Source: Thermasporomyces sp040195635 | Lineage (GTDB): Bacteria; Actinomycetota; Actinomycetes; Propionibacteriales; Actinopolymorphaceae | DNA: 64,000 nucleotides | Reading direction: 5' to 3' | Assembly (NCBI RefSeq): GCF_040195635.1 | Contig: NZ_JBEFTX010000006.1 | Span: 282,810 to 346,809 of the forward strand | Shown here: positions 9,168 to 17,054 of the stretch, one piece after another | Position numbering within the stretch: position 1 is the first letter of the stretch | Layout of the letters: each line of letters starts with the position of its first letter | The notes under the pieces: model-generated | Database searches by the model: none | What the model was told of the DNA's origin: nothing | The model's input: only the letters and a program-made list of their open reading frames with translations | Made by a program: the position numbers and the translations under genes

Positions 9168-10319
9168 ATGAGTGAGGCGACCATCAGCACACCCGACACC
9201 GAGATGTCCACGGACTCGGTGGTCAGCGTCCGCAACGTCCACGTCGAGTTCCCGACGCCGGTCGGAGTCGTGAACGCCCTCAACGGCGTCAGTTTCGATG
9301 TGCCGCGGGGCAAGGTTCTCGGCATCGTCGGCGAGAGCGGATGTGGCAAGAGCGTCACCGCACGGGCGATCCTGCGGATCATCGAGAAGCCCGGACGGAT
9401 CGTCAGCGGTGACATCCTGTTCCGGCCAAGGCGCCGGCGGTCAGGCGGATCGCGGCCGTCTCCTGCGGCTGGCGCGTCCGGGCAGGTCGACAACGATGCG
9501 GACAGCAGCGAGATCGTCGACCTGACCAGCCTCGATCCGGGCAGTCCCGAGATCAGGAGTATCCGCGGCCAGGAGATCTCCATGATCTTCCAGGAGCCGA
9601 TGACGTCGCTGAATCCCGTCTACACGATCGGCAACCAGATCGAGGAAGCTGTCCTGCTCCACCAGACATCGGACCGCTCCGAGGCACAGAAGAAGGCCGT
9701 CGAGATCCTGCGCCGGGTCGGCATGCCCAACCCGGACCGCATCGCACAGAGCTATCCGCACCAGCTCAGTGGCGGCATGCGGCAGCGCGCGATGATCGCC
9801 ATGGCGCTCTCGTGTACGCCCACACTGCTGATCGCCGACGAGCCGACGACCGCCCTCGACGTGACGACCGAGGCGCAGATCCTCGAGCTCATGCGTGAGC
9901 TCCAGGAGTCGTTCGGAATGTCGATCATGTTCATCACCCACAGCATGGGCGTGGTGGCCCAGCTCTGCGACGAGGTCGTGGTGATGTATCTGGGTCGAGT
10001 CGTCGAGCGGGCACCGGTCGACGACCTGTTCCACGACCCGAAGCATCCCTACACGGTGTCCTTGCTGCGTTCGATCCCGCGGATCGGCGTGAACCGCGGA
10101 GCACAGCTCGAGGTGATCAAGGGATCCGTTCCCGATCCGTACTCCAAGGTGCCGGGCTGCCCCTTCCACCCGCGGTGTCCCAGTGCCATGCCGGGCCTCT
10201 GCGACACGGTGTTGCCCGAGGAGACGGCGATCGCCGACAAGACCGACCACAGCGTACGGTGCCATCTCTACCCCGGCAGCACACCGGCCGAGGTGGCGTC
10301 CGCGACGACGGCCAAGTAG
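9168..10319 (+). CDS. ABC transporter ATP-binding protein, DppD/OppD type
   Basis: Cytoplasmic ATPase that powers the importer, 383 aa. Walker A is GESGCGKSVT (residues about 56-65), the signature is LSGGMRQR (about 203) and Walker B is LLIADEP. A low-complexity, Arg/Ser/Asp-rich insertion occupies about residues 87-115 before the Q-loop. The C-terminal oligopeptide-transporter domain has the cysteine motif PGCPFHPRCPSAMPGLC typical of OppD/OppF. AGGAGG is at 9149-9154. Its stop codon overlaps the Shine-Dalgarno of the next gene. Confidence 0.93.
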   Translation: MSEATISTPDTEMSTDSVVSVRNVHVEFPTPVGVVNALNGVSFDVPRGKVLGIVGESGCGKSVTARAILRIIEKPGRIVSGDILFRPRRRRSGGSRPSPAAGASGQVDNDADSSEIVDLTSLDPGSPEIRSIRGQEISMIFQEPMTSLNPVYTIGNQIEEAVLLHQTSDRSEAQKKAVEILRRVGMPNPDRIAQSYPHQLSGGMRQRAMIAMALSCTPTLLIADEPTTALDVTTEAQILELMRELQESFGMSIMFITHSMGVVAQLCDEVVVMYLGRVVERAPVDDLFHDPKHPYTVSLLRSIPRIGVNRGAQLEVIKGSVPDPYSKVPGCPFHPRCPSAMPGLCDTVLPEETAIADKTDHSVRCHLYPGSTPAEVASATTAK

Positions 10320-10327
10320 GAGGAATC

Positions 10328-11428
10328 GTGGGCGAGACTCCGCACAACCAGAAGACGCTGCTCGAGGTCAAAGGACTCAAGAAGCACTTCCCCATCAAGG
10401 CTGGCTTCTTCAAGCGCACCATCGGCCAGGTGAAAGCCGTCGACGGTCTCGACCTCTCCATCGGACGCGGCGAGACGTTCGCGGTGGTGGGCGAGAGCGG
10501 CTGCGGCAAGAGCACGTCCGGGCGGACGATCCTGCGCCTCGAGGAACCCACCGAGGGCGAGGTCATCTACCACCACGACGAGCTCGGGGCGATCAACGTC
10601 GAGAAGGCCGATTCCAAGCTGCTCAAGCGGATCCGGCCGGAGATGCAGATCATCTTCCAGGATCCGTTCTCCTCCCTCGACTCCCGCATGACGGTCGGGC
10701 GGATCATCGCCGAACCCCTCGTGATCAACAACATGTTGCGTGGCCGTGAGCTGCGCGACCGGATCGCCGAACTGCTCACCGTCGTCGGTCTTCGTCCGGA
10801 ACACGCGAGCAGGTATCCGCACGCCTTCTCCGGCGGCCAGCGTCAGCGCATCGGCATCGCCCGCGCGCTTGCCCTCAACCCAAAGCTGATCGTGTGTGAC
10901 GAGCCGGTGTCGGCGCTGGACGTCTCGGTCCAGGCGCAGGTGCTCAACCTGCTCGAGGACCTGCAGGACAAGTTCAACCTGACGTACCTCTTCATTTCCC
11001 ACGATCTCAGCGTGGTCGAGCACATCGCCGACCGCGTGGCGGTGATGTACGTCGGGAAGGTGGTCGAGGTCGGCACCACCGACGACCTCTTCTACAACCC
11101 GAAGATGCCTTACACAGAGGCGTTGCTGTCCTCGCTGCCGCAACCGGATCCACGCAAGCGGACCCGGCCGACGCTGCTCGCCGGCGAGGTTCCCAGCCCG
11201 GCCAATCCGCCCAGTGGGTGCTATTTCCACCCGCGTTGCCCGTACGCCCAGGAGATCTGCAAGACCGAGGCGCCACCGCTTCGTGACGTTGGCGGAACGC
11301 ACCTGGCCGCCTGCCACTTCGCCGACGAACTCTCACTCAAGGGCACGACCCGACTGACGGAGATCAAGGCGCCCGACGTCGTCGCCGCGGCGGCTGCTCA
11401 GGAAGCAACACAAGGGACACCATCGTGA
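10328..11428 (+). CDS. ABC transporter ATP-binding protein, DppF/OppF type
   Basis: Second ATPase of the importer, 366 aa from GTG 10328. That start has AGGAGGA at 10318-10324 overlapping the previous stop, and the next residues (GETPHNQKTLLEVKGLKKHF) begin the domain as expected. The frame is open further upstream, but that part is antisense-like and overlaps dppD. Walker A GESGCGKST, signature FSGGQRQR, Walker B LIVCDEP and the H-loop ISHD are all present. The C-terminal motif GCYFHPRCPYAQEIC is kept. Its TGA overlaps the GTG of the following small gene (GTGA), so the two are probably translationally coupled. Confidence 0.93.
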   Translation: MGETPHNQKTLLEVKGLKKHFPIKAGFFKRTIGQVKAVDGLDLSIGRGETFAVVGESGCGKSTSGRTILRLEEPTEGEVIYHHDELGAINVEKADSKLLKRIRPEMQIIFQDPFSSLDSRMTVGRIIAEPLVINNMLRGRELRDRIAELLTVVGLRPEHASRYPHAFSGGQRQRIGIARALALNPKLIVCDEPVSALDVSVQAQVLNLLEDLQDKFNLTYLFISHDLSVVEHIADRVAVMYVGKVVEVGTTDDLFYNPKMPYTEALLSSLPQPDPRKRTRPTLLAGEVPSPANPPSGCYFHPRCPYAQEICKTEAPPLRDVGGTHLAACHFADELSLKGTTRLTEIKAPDVVAAAAAQEATQGTPS

Positions 11429-11964
11429 CTGGAACCGTACGCACGGGACGCCCCCGATTCACCGGCGTCACCACCTACAAGGACCCCCTCGGACGGTTCT
11501 CGTTCCGGTATCCCTCGGACTGGAACGAGTTCGAGCTCGCCGACGACCGTGAAGGCGTGATGTACGCCCCCGAGGGTGGGGAGTCGCCGCAGACCTACTT
11601 CGCGGCCTGGATCACCAAGCTCGACGAACGCGTCGTCGCCGAAGACCTGCCGACCCTGCGGGAAGGCATCGACGCCGGCCTCGGGCAGCTCACCGGCTGT
11701 GAGATCGAGACCGAGAAGGACGACGTCCACGGCAATCTCGTGAAGCTCGAGCGCGTCTACCGGTTCGACGACGGGGGGACCGTTCGGCAACGCCGGGTAT
11801 GGACGTTGTACGTCGATACCTGGCGGATCGTCCTTGTCTGGCAGGGCTCCACCCCTGAGGAGTACGCGTACTGGCTTCCGATGGGCAACTACGCCTTCGC
11901 GACGTTCGACCTGCCAGAAGCGCTGTGGTTCGCGACCGACCGGGACCTGCGCGCGTTCGACTGA
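11425..11964 (+). CDS. PsbP/DcrB-like small protein coupled to the ABC importer
   Basis: 179 aa, no signal peptide or membrane segment. It starts with GTG inside the dppF stop region (4-bp overlap). Residues about 16-40 (YKDPLGRFSFRYPSDWNEFEL) have the phrase that opens PsbP/DcrB/DUF1795-like domains, followed by an alternating beta-strand pattern, a Trp/Tyr-rich middle (RVWTLYVDTWRIVLVWQGST) and a hydrophobic end. The function is unknown. Coupling to the importer suggests an accessory role or simple co-regulation. The assignment rests on fold-like wording of the sequence, not on a search. A GC hairpin follows at 11971-11987 without a U-run. Confidence 0.6.
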   Translation: MTGTVRTGRPRFTGVTTYKDPLGRFSFRYPSDWNEFELADDREGVMYAPEGGESPQTYFAAWITKLDERVVAEDLPTLREGIDAGLGQLTGCEIETEKDDVHGNLVKLERVYRFDDGGTVRQRRVWTLYVDTWRIVLVWQGSTPEEYAYWLPMGNYAFATFDLPEALWFATDRDLRAFD

Positions 11965-12100
11965 CGGAGCCCGGCCGAGAGGGCCGGCGAGAGCGTCCGG
12001 AAGGGGCTGCCGGCGCTTAGCAGTCAGGTGCCGGGAGTGCTAATCTTTGCTGCGTTGGCCGCCGCCCTCGGACATGGCGGCGATGTTGACTGGAGGAGCA

Positions 12101-12493
12101 GTGCCGACCTATCAGTACGCCTGTGTCGACTGCGACGAGCAGCTCGAGGTCGTCCAGAAGTTCACCGACGAGCCGCTCCGCGAGTGTCCCACCTGTGCCG
12201 GCCGGCTGCGCAAGGTCTTCAGCGCCGTGGGCGTGGTCTTCAAGGGGTCGGGCTTCTACCGCAACGACAGCCGGTCCGACGGCCGTGGCAAGAAGTCGTC
12301 CGAATCCTCGAGTTCCAACGGCGAGTCGAAGTCCAGCGACTCCTCGTCCAGCAGCGGATCGTCGGACGCCTCGTCGAGCGGTGGCAGCAAGTCGAGTGAC
12401 GGCAAGTCCGGTGACAAGGCGACCAGTTCATCCTCGTCGGGAGCCTCCACCTCCAGCTCTGCGACACCGAGCAAGTCGGGCTCGGCGGCCTAG
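12101..12493 (+). CDS. FmdB family zinc-ribbon protein with Ser-rich tail
   Basis: 130 aa from GTG 12101, with GGAGGA at 12092-12097. An in-frame ATG at 12047 is rejected because the domain starts at PTYQYACVDC. Residues 1-50 form the putative regulatory zinc ribbon: CVDC near the start and CPTC about 20 residues later give four zinc ligands, followed by LRKVFSAVGVVFKGSGFYRND. Residues about 55-130 are a low-complexity Ser/Lys/Gly tail, common in actinobacterial members. Role is unproven; a regulatory or assembly function has been suggested for the family. It lies in the expected order before the MTAP and SAF genes. Confidence 0.88.
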   Translation: MPTYQYACVDCDEQLEVVQKFTDEPLRECPTCAGRLRKVFSAVGVVFKGSGFYRNDSRSDGRGKKSSESSSSNGESKSSDSSSSSGSSDASSSGGSKSSDGKSGDKATSSSSSGASTSSSATPSKSGSAA

Positions 12494-12604
12494 GTCCTGG
12501 GCGTCGAGCCGGCGCGACCACGTTGACAAGCTAGCCGCCTGCGACGAAGCCACCCTCCACATCGCCGCGATCAACGAGCGCTGGACGCCGCGTACTGCCA
12601 GATT

Positions 12605-12642
12605 TTGTCCACAGGTGCCCGATCGGCTGCGAATGTGGACAA
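12605..12642. promoter_or_regulatory. Inverted pair of perfect DnaA-box sequences
   Basis: TTGTCCACA at 12605-12613 and its exact reverse complement TGTGGACAA at 12634-12642 are separated by 20 bp, 38 bp upstream of the phosphorylase gene. TTGTCCACA is the actinobacterial DnaA-box consensus. The 9-bp inverted repeat could alternatively form an RNA hairpin or bind another regulator. Confidence 0.5.
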
Positions 12643-12680
12643 CTCGCTCGAGGTCGACCGAATTTCCCTAGCCTCTCCGC

Positions 12681-13511
12681 ATGACCGCATCTCCCCCTTC
12701 CTCGCCGCCGACGCGGGCGCAGATCGGCGTCATCGGCGGCTCCGGTTTCTACGCCTTTCTCGACGACACCACCGAGGTCGCCGTCACGACGCCTTACGGT
12801 GAGCCGTCCGATCCACTGGTCGTCGGCACCGTCGGCGGCCGCGCTGTCGCGTTCCTGCCGCGGCACGGGCGCGATCATCGGCATCCACCCCATCGGATCA
12901 ACTACCGCGCCAACCTCTGGGCACTGCGATCGGTCGGCGTACGACAGGTCCTCGGTCCTTGCGCGGTCGGCTCCCTGCGGGCCGACCTCGGCCCGGGCAG
13001 CGTCGTGGTCCCCGACCAGTTGGTCGATAGGACGTCGGGCCGGATCCAGACCTACTACGACACGGGCGCGGTCCATGTGAGCTTCGCCGATCCGTATTGT
13101 CCCGACGGTCGCCGGGTCGTCCTCGACGTCCTCGACCGAACGGGCTGGCGGGCCACCGGTGGCGGGACGATGGTGGTCATCGAAGGGCCGAGGTTCTCGA
13201 CCCGCGCCGAGTCCCGGTCGTATGCCGCAGAAGGCTGGTCGCTCGTCAACATGACCGGGCACCCCGAAGCTGTTCTGGCGCGCGAGCTCGGCCTCTGCTA
13301 CACCGCCATAGCCCTGGTCACCGACCTCGACGCCGGTGTCACCGAAGGAGAGGGGGTCAGCCAGGCGGAGGTCTTCGCGCTCTTCGCCACCCACCTGGAC
13401 CGCCTGCGCAAGGTGCTGTACTCCGTGATCCCCGACCTCCCGTCCGTGCGAGCCTGCCCGTGCGCCACGGCCCTCGACGGGCTGCCGATCCCACTCACCC
13501 TGCCGGAATGA
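12681..13511 (+). CDS. S-methyl-5'-thioadenosine phosphorylase / purine phosphorylase
   Basis: 276 aa, PNP/MTAP family 2. It should phosphorolyse methylthioadenosine or a related purine nucleoside in methionine salvage. The phosphate loop IGVIGGSGFY is at about residues 14-23, PRHGRDHRHPPHRINYRANL at about 60-79 and the purine-binding NMTGHPEAVLARELGLCYTAIALVTDLD at about 192-219. The family MTAP has Asp residues after VTD that favour 6-aminopurines. No good Shine-Dalgarno precedes ATG 12681, so it may be leaderless or weakly translated. Its stop overlaps the next start (ATGA). Confidence 0.88.
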   Translation: MTASPPSSPPTRAQIGVIGGSGFYAFLDDTTEVAVTTPYGEPSDPLVVGTVGGRAVAFLPRHGRDHRHPPHRINYRANLWALRSVGVRQVLGPCAVGSLRADLGPGSVVVPDQLVDRTSGRIQTYYDTGAVHVSFADPYCPDGRRVVLDVLDRTGWRATGGGTMVVIEGPRFSTRAESRSYAAEGWSLVNMTGHPEAVLARELGLCYTAIALVTDLDAGVTEGEGVSQAEVFALFATHLDRLRKVLYSVIPDLPSVRACPCATALDGLPIPLTLPE

Positions 13512-14281
13512 TCGACATGCTGACGACCAAACGGTTCGGGCGCGACCTGCGCCGGGCGGTGTCGTGGCACCGGCGGCTGCTCGCGGCGGGGCTGGCGGCG
13601 GCCGGCATGGCGGTGGCGCTCCACCTGACAGAACCCGCACCGGTGCCGACCGCCACGGTGCTCGCGGCGGCACGCGACCTGCCCGGCGGCGCCCGCCTCT
13701 CCGACTCCGACGTTCGCACGGTCGCTCTCCCCCGTGACGTCATACCCGCCGGCGCCCTGACGCCAGGCGATCCACGCACCGGGCGGATCCTGGCCGGGCC
13801 GGTCCGCGCGGGTGCGCCACTGACCGATGTCGACCTGGTGGGCCCCGGCCTTTTCCACGACCGGTCCGAGGGCGAGTTGGTCGCGGCCCCTGTGCGGGTG
13901 GCCGACGCTGGCGCACTGGCCCTTGTCCGGGTCGGTGACCGGATCGACCTGCTGGCCGCGGAGACCGGTGTGGAAGACGCCAGGTCGCCGGCTCGATATG
14001 TCGTACGCGAGGCGAGAGTGCTCGTGCTCCCTGGTACGGGAGACGGGCGGCTGGCTGCCGGGAACGGGGACGGTTCGGGTGCGAGCGGCGGTGACCTGTC
14101 CGGCGATCTGCTGTCGGGTGACTCAGCGCTCGCGGGTGGCGGGGGTGGGGTGGGTGGTGGTTTCGGTGCCGAGGGCGGTCTCGTTGTCGTGGCGGTGCCG
14201 CCGGAGGTCGCTGCCGACTTGGCGCGGGCTGCGGTGACCGCTCGCCTGTCCCTGGTGCTGCGGGGTTCCCCCACCACCTGA
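13508..14281 (+). CDS. SAF-domain (CpaB/RcpC-like) membrane protein
   Basis: 257 aa. Starts at ATG 13508, overlapping the phosphorylase stop; ATG 13517 is an alternative. An N-terminal membrane anchor (about residues 23-40) is followed by an SAF domain (about 47-110: AARDLPGGARLSDSDVRTVALPRDVIPAGAL). This fold is shared by CpaB-type pilus assembly proteins and antifreeze-like domains. A glycine-rich loop (about 205-220) precedes a beta-rich end. No other pilus gene is nearby, so pilus assembly is not implied. The order FmdB-MTAP-SAF is a familiar actinobacterial cluster; a mechanosensitive channel often found next is absent here. Confidence 0.75.
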   Translation: MIDMLTTKRFGRDLRRAVSWHRRLLAAGLAAAGMAVALHLTEPAPVPTATVLAAARDLPGGARLSDSDVRTVALPRDVIPAGALTPGDPRTGRILAGPVRAGAPLTDVDLVGPGLFHDRSEGELVAAPVRVADAGALALVRVGDRIDLLAAETGVEDARSPARYVVREARVLVLPGTGDGRLAAGNGDGSGASGGDLSGDLLSGDSALAGGGGGVGGGFGAEGGLVVVAVPPEVAADLARAAVTARLSLVLRGSPTT

Positions 14282-14375
14282 CCCACCTTGGGCGTCAGCG
14301 GGTCACGTGAGCGGCGGACGCGGCGGGCCTGCGCCGGCCGGCTGGTGGCGAGGTCGTCGAGAAGCGCGTGGGAGA

Positions 14376-14759
14376 TCAGGCGCCGTGGTGGGGTGGTACG
14401 TCGGCCCGCAGCCGCTCGTCGTCATCGTCCCCGCGATCGCCCCAGGACGCCGGATCGTCCTCGGCCGCCCGGGCCGGAAGCAGCGGCCCGATCCGGTCCG
14501 GCGACACCGACGATCGCGTCACCCGCTGGCCCCCCGGCTCCGGGGCACTACGGTCGTCCCGCTCGTGGACCCGCTGCCCGCCACGTCCGTGGGCCGCCTC
14601 CGCACTCGGCTCCGCCCCCGACTCCACATTCGACTCCTCACCCGACTCCACATTCGACTCCGCCCCCGACTCCGGGGCCGACTCCGCACTCGGCTCCGCA
14701 TCCGACTCCGGGGCCGTTCCGACGTCCGGCCCGTCGGCTGGGTCCTTGGCTGGCGTCAT
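14376..14759 (-). CDS. Acidic low-complexity hypothetical protein
   Basis: 127 aa. Follows the flavin oxidoreductase gene on the same strand after 26 nt, with TGGAGAG directly before ATG 14759. Residues about 10-45 are repeats of Glu-Ser-Gly/Ala-Glu type (PESGAE, NVESGEE), from a DNA repeat near 14620-14700. The rest is Arg/Asp-rich and probably disordered. No recognised domain. Another frame on the opposite strand is also open, as expected for GC-rich repeats, so the coding call is tentative. Confidence 0.4.
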   Translation of the reverse strand: MTPAKDPADGPDVGTAPESDAEPSAESAPESGAESNVESGEESNVESGAEPSAEAAHGRGGQRVHERDDRSAPEPGGQRVTRSSVSPDRIGPLLPARAAEDDPASWGDRGDDDDERLRADVPPHHGA

Positions 14760-14785
14760 CTCTCCAGTCTCTGTCCCGCTCGCGC

Positions 14786-15802
14786 TCACTGCCAGGCCTT
14801 CGCGAGCAGTTCGAAGCTCCGGAGCCGCTCGTCGACCCCGTGGGTCATGGACGTGATCATCAGCTCGTCGGCGCCGGTCGCCGCCACCAGCTCCGCCAGT
14901 TCGGTTCGTACCCCCTGGGGGTCGCCTACCGTCGGCCGGCCCGGCGAGGCGGCGAGGATCTCGCGCTCGGCGGTGGTCCACACGTGCGCCGCCGCTTCCT
15001 CCGGGCTCGGCAACGCGCGCGGTCGGCCCGCACGCAGCGAGACCTGCGCCAACCGCGCGGGCCGGGCCTGCCGCTCGGCCTCTTCGGCGGTGTCGGCCAC
15101 GAACGCCGCCTGCGTGACCATCGCGTACGGCCTGTCGAGCACCTCGGACGCCCGGAATGCGCTGCGGTAGAGATCGAGCGCCGGCAGAGTGTTCCGGGCG
15201 CTGAAGTGATGAGCGAACGCGAACGGCAGCCCGAACGTGCCCGCGACCTGGGCGCTGTAGCCGCTCGACCCGAGCAGCCACACCGCCGGCGAGGATAGTG
15301 CCGCTGGGGTGGCTGTGATCCGTAGAGTCCGCGCTTCTGCCCGGGTCGGGTCACCGAGGAGCGCCAACAGGTCGTCGAGTTCGCGCGGGAAGTCCTCTGC
15401 TCCCAGTCCTTCCGGCGTACGACGTAACGCTGCCGCGGTCGCCTGGTCGGTCCCGGGAGCACGACCGATTCCGAGGTCGATCCGACCCGGATGCAGCGCC
15501 TCCAGCATCGCGAACTGTTCGGCCACCACGAGCGGAGCGTGGTTGGGCAGCATCACCCCGCCGGAGCCGACCCGGATACGGGACGTGCGGGTCGCGACAT
15601 GGGCGATCATGACCGCCGGGCTGGTCGAGGCGATCCCGGGCATGTTGTGGTGCTCGGCGACCCAGTAGCGGTGATAGCCCAGCTCCTCGACCCGCCGGGC
15701 GAGCGAGACAGAGGCATGGAGCGCGTCGCTCGTGGTCTGGCCCGACCCGACGGGGGCGAGGTCGAGTACGGACAGCGGAACGTGCGCGACGTCGGTAGCC
15801 AC
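14786..15802 (-). CDS. LLM class flavin-dependent oxidoreductase (luciferase-like)
   Basis: 338 aa bacterial-luciferase-like TIM barrel, expected to use FMN or F420 for monooxygenation or reduction of an unknown substrate. The N-terminus PLSVLDLAPVGSG, RRVEELGYHRYWVAEHHNMPG (about residues 34-54) and EQFAMLEALHPGRIDLGIGRAPGTDQ (about 95-120) are hallmarks of the subgroup that includes YhbW and MsnO8. The gene is divergent from the aldo/keto reductase (127-bp shared promoter region) and is followed by the acidic hypothetical gene. Confidence 0.9.
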   Translation of the reverse strand: MATDVAHVPLSVLDLAPVGSGQTTSDALHASVSLARRVEELGYHRYWVAEHHNMPGIASTSPAVMIAHVATRTSRIRVGSGGVMLPNHAPLVVAEQFAMLEALHPGRIDLGIGRAPGTDQATAAALRRTPEGLGAEDFPRELDDLLALLGDPTRAEARTLRITATPAALSSPAVWLLGSSGYSAQVAGTFGLPFAFAHHFSARNTLPALDLYRSAFRASEVLDRPYAMVTQAAFVADTAEEAERQARPARLAQVSLRAGRPRALPSPEEAAAHVWTTAEREILAASPGRPTVGDPQGVRTELAELVAATGADELMITSMTHGVDERLRSFELLAKAWQ

Positions 15803-15929
15803 GCCGGTGCAAACCTGGACGTCCCCCCTGTTGTTCCCGACTCAACGGCGGACCGGATGCGGCCAGCGCCGGGCGGCGCCGCGACCCCTCACTTGGCAGC
15901 CGCCCGGTCGACGGGGTAGGACCTGACCC

Positions 15930-16724
15930 ATGACTAACATCGGCCTCACCTCCGACCTCGTTGCCGCCCTTCCGGGCGGCGGGCGCATGCCGCTCCTCGG
16001 TTTCGGCACCTGGCAACTTCGCGACGACGAGGCACGAAGCGCAGTCCATACGGCGCTGGAAACTGGCTACCGGCACATCGACACCGCGACGGGATACCGC
16101 AACGAGTCCCAGGTCGGCGCCGCACTGCGCGAGAGCGGCGTACCCCGCGACCAGATCTTCGTCACGACCAAGATGCCGCCGGACCACGTGGGACGCGAAC
16201 GCCAGACGCTCGAGGAGAGCCTTGAGAAGCTTGGTACGCCGTACGTCGATCTGTGGCTCATCCACTGGCCGCCCGCTGGAACGGCCGGGGTCGACTCGTG
16301 GCAGGTCTTCATCGAGGCGCAGAAGCAGGGCCTGGCCCGTGCCATCGGCGTGAGCAACTACTCCGTGGCGCAGGTCGACGAGCTCATCGAGGCGACCGGG
16401 CAGGCGCCCGCAGCGAACCAGATCAAGTGGAGCCCGTTCCAGTTCGACCGCGGCGTACTCGACGCGATGCGCGAACGCGGAGTGGTTCTCGAGGGCTACA
16501 GCCCGTTCCGGGCGGCGCGGCTCGACGACCCGGCCCTCGTCGGGATCGCCGGGGCACACGGCAAGTCCGCCGCGCAGGTCATCATCCGTTGGCACGTCCA
16601 GCATGGCATCGTGGTGATCCCCAAGTCGGCGCGACGCGAACGCATCGAGTCCAACGTCGACGTACTCGACTTCGAGCTGACCTCCGCCGAGATGGCCACG
16701 ATCGACGGCCTGAGCGAGAGCTAG
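15930..16724 (+). CDS. Aldo/keto reductase
   Basis: 264 aa NADPH-dependent TIM-barrel reductase of the 2,5-diketo-gluconate reductase-like group. The catalytic tetrad is visible: Asp and Tyr in HIDTATGYRNE (about residues 50-60), Lys in VTTKMPP (about 80) and His in WLIHWPP (about 111). The NADP-binding end IPKSARRERIESN is at about 230-242. Substrate unknown. GGGTAGGA lies 8 nt before the ATG. Confidence 0.92.
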   Translation: MTNIGLTSDLVAALPGGGRMPLLGFGTWQLRDDEARSAVHTALETGYRHIDTATGYRNESQVGAALRESGVPRDQIFVTTKMPPDHVGRERQTLEESLEKLGTPYVDLWLIHWPPAGTAGVDSWQVFIEAQKQGLARAIGVSNYSVAQVDELIEATGQAPAANQIKWSPFQFDRGVLDAMRERGVVLEGYSPFRAARLDDPALVGIAGAHGKSAAQVIIRWHVQHGIVVIPKSARRERIESNVDVLDFELTSAEMATIDGLSES

Positions 16725-16768
16725 ACGCAGCTCGCGGACGCCTGACCAGGGCCGACGGGCGAATCGAG

Positions 16769-16813
16769 GGGCCCCCACGACGCGTGCCACCCCACCGTGC
16801 AGCACGGGGGCCC
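16769..16813. terminator. Possible hairpin after the aldo/keto reductase
   Basis: GGGCCCCC (16769-16776) can pair with GGGGGCCC (16806-16813), leaving a 29-nt loop. There is no U-run, so intrinsic termination is uncertain. The rest of 16725-17054 shows no gene. The AT-richer stretch 16918-17000 probably carries the promoter of the next gene. Confidence 0.3.
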
Positions 16814-17054
16814 TGCCGATGCGGCCCGAGGACTGGAACGGGACCAGGACCCACCACGCCTGGCCGTGGTACGCGCGGGGCAGGCACCGCCGACCCAGCC
16901 AGCGGCGTCCCGTGAATCGTTCCTAATCGGAAAATTCATCGCAGAAGGCGTAACTTCCCCCTTAATGACTCGTTCCTCCAGCACACGAGGGAAATAACGC
17001 CAGGGCCACAAGAGCGCCTTGGGGGGCATGGCAATTTCCGCATAGTGGAGGGAC

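Noticed and set aside
14288..15298. Plus-strand frame with Pro/His/Ser/Thr repeats
   Set aside because: Antisense to the flavin oxidoreductase and repeat DNA; no domain.
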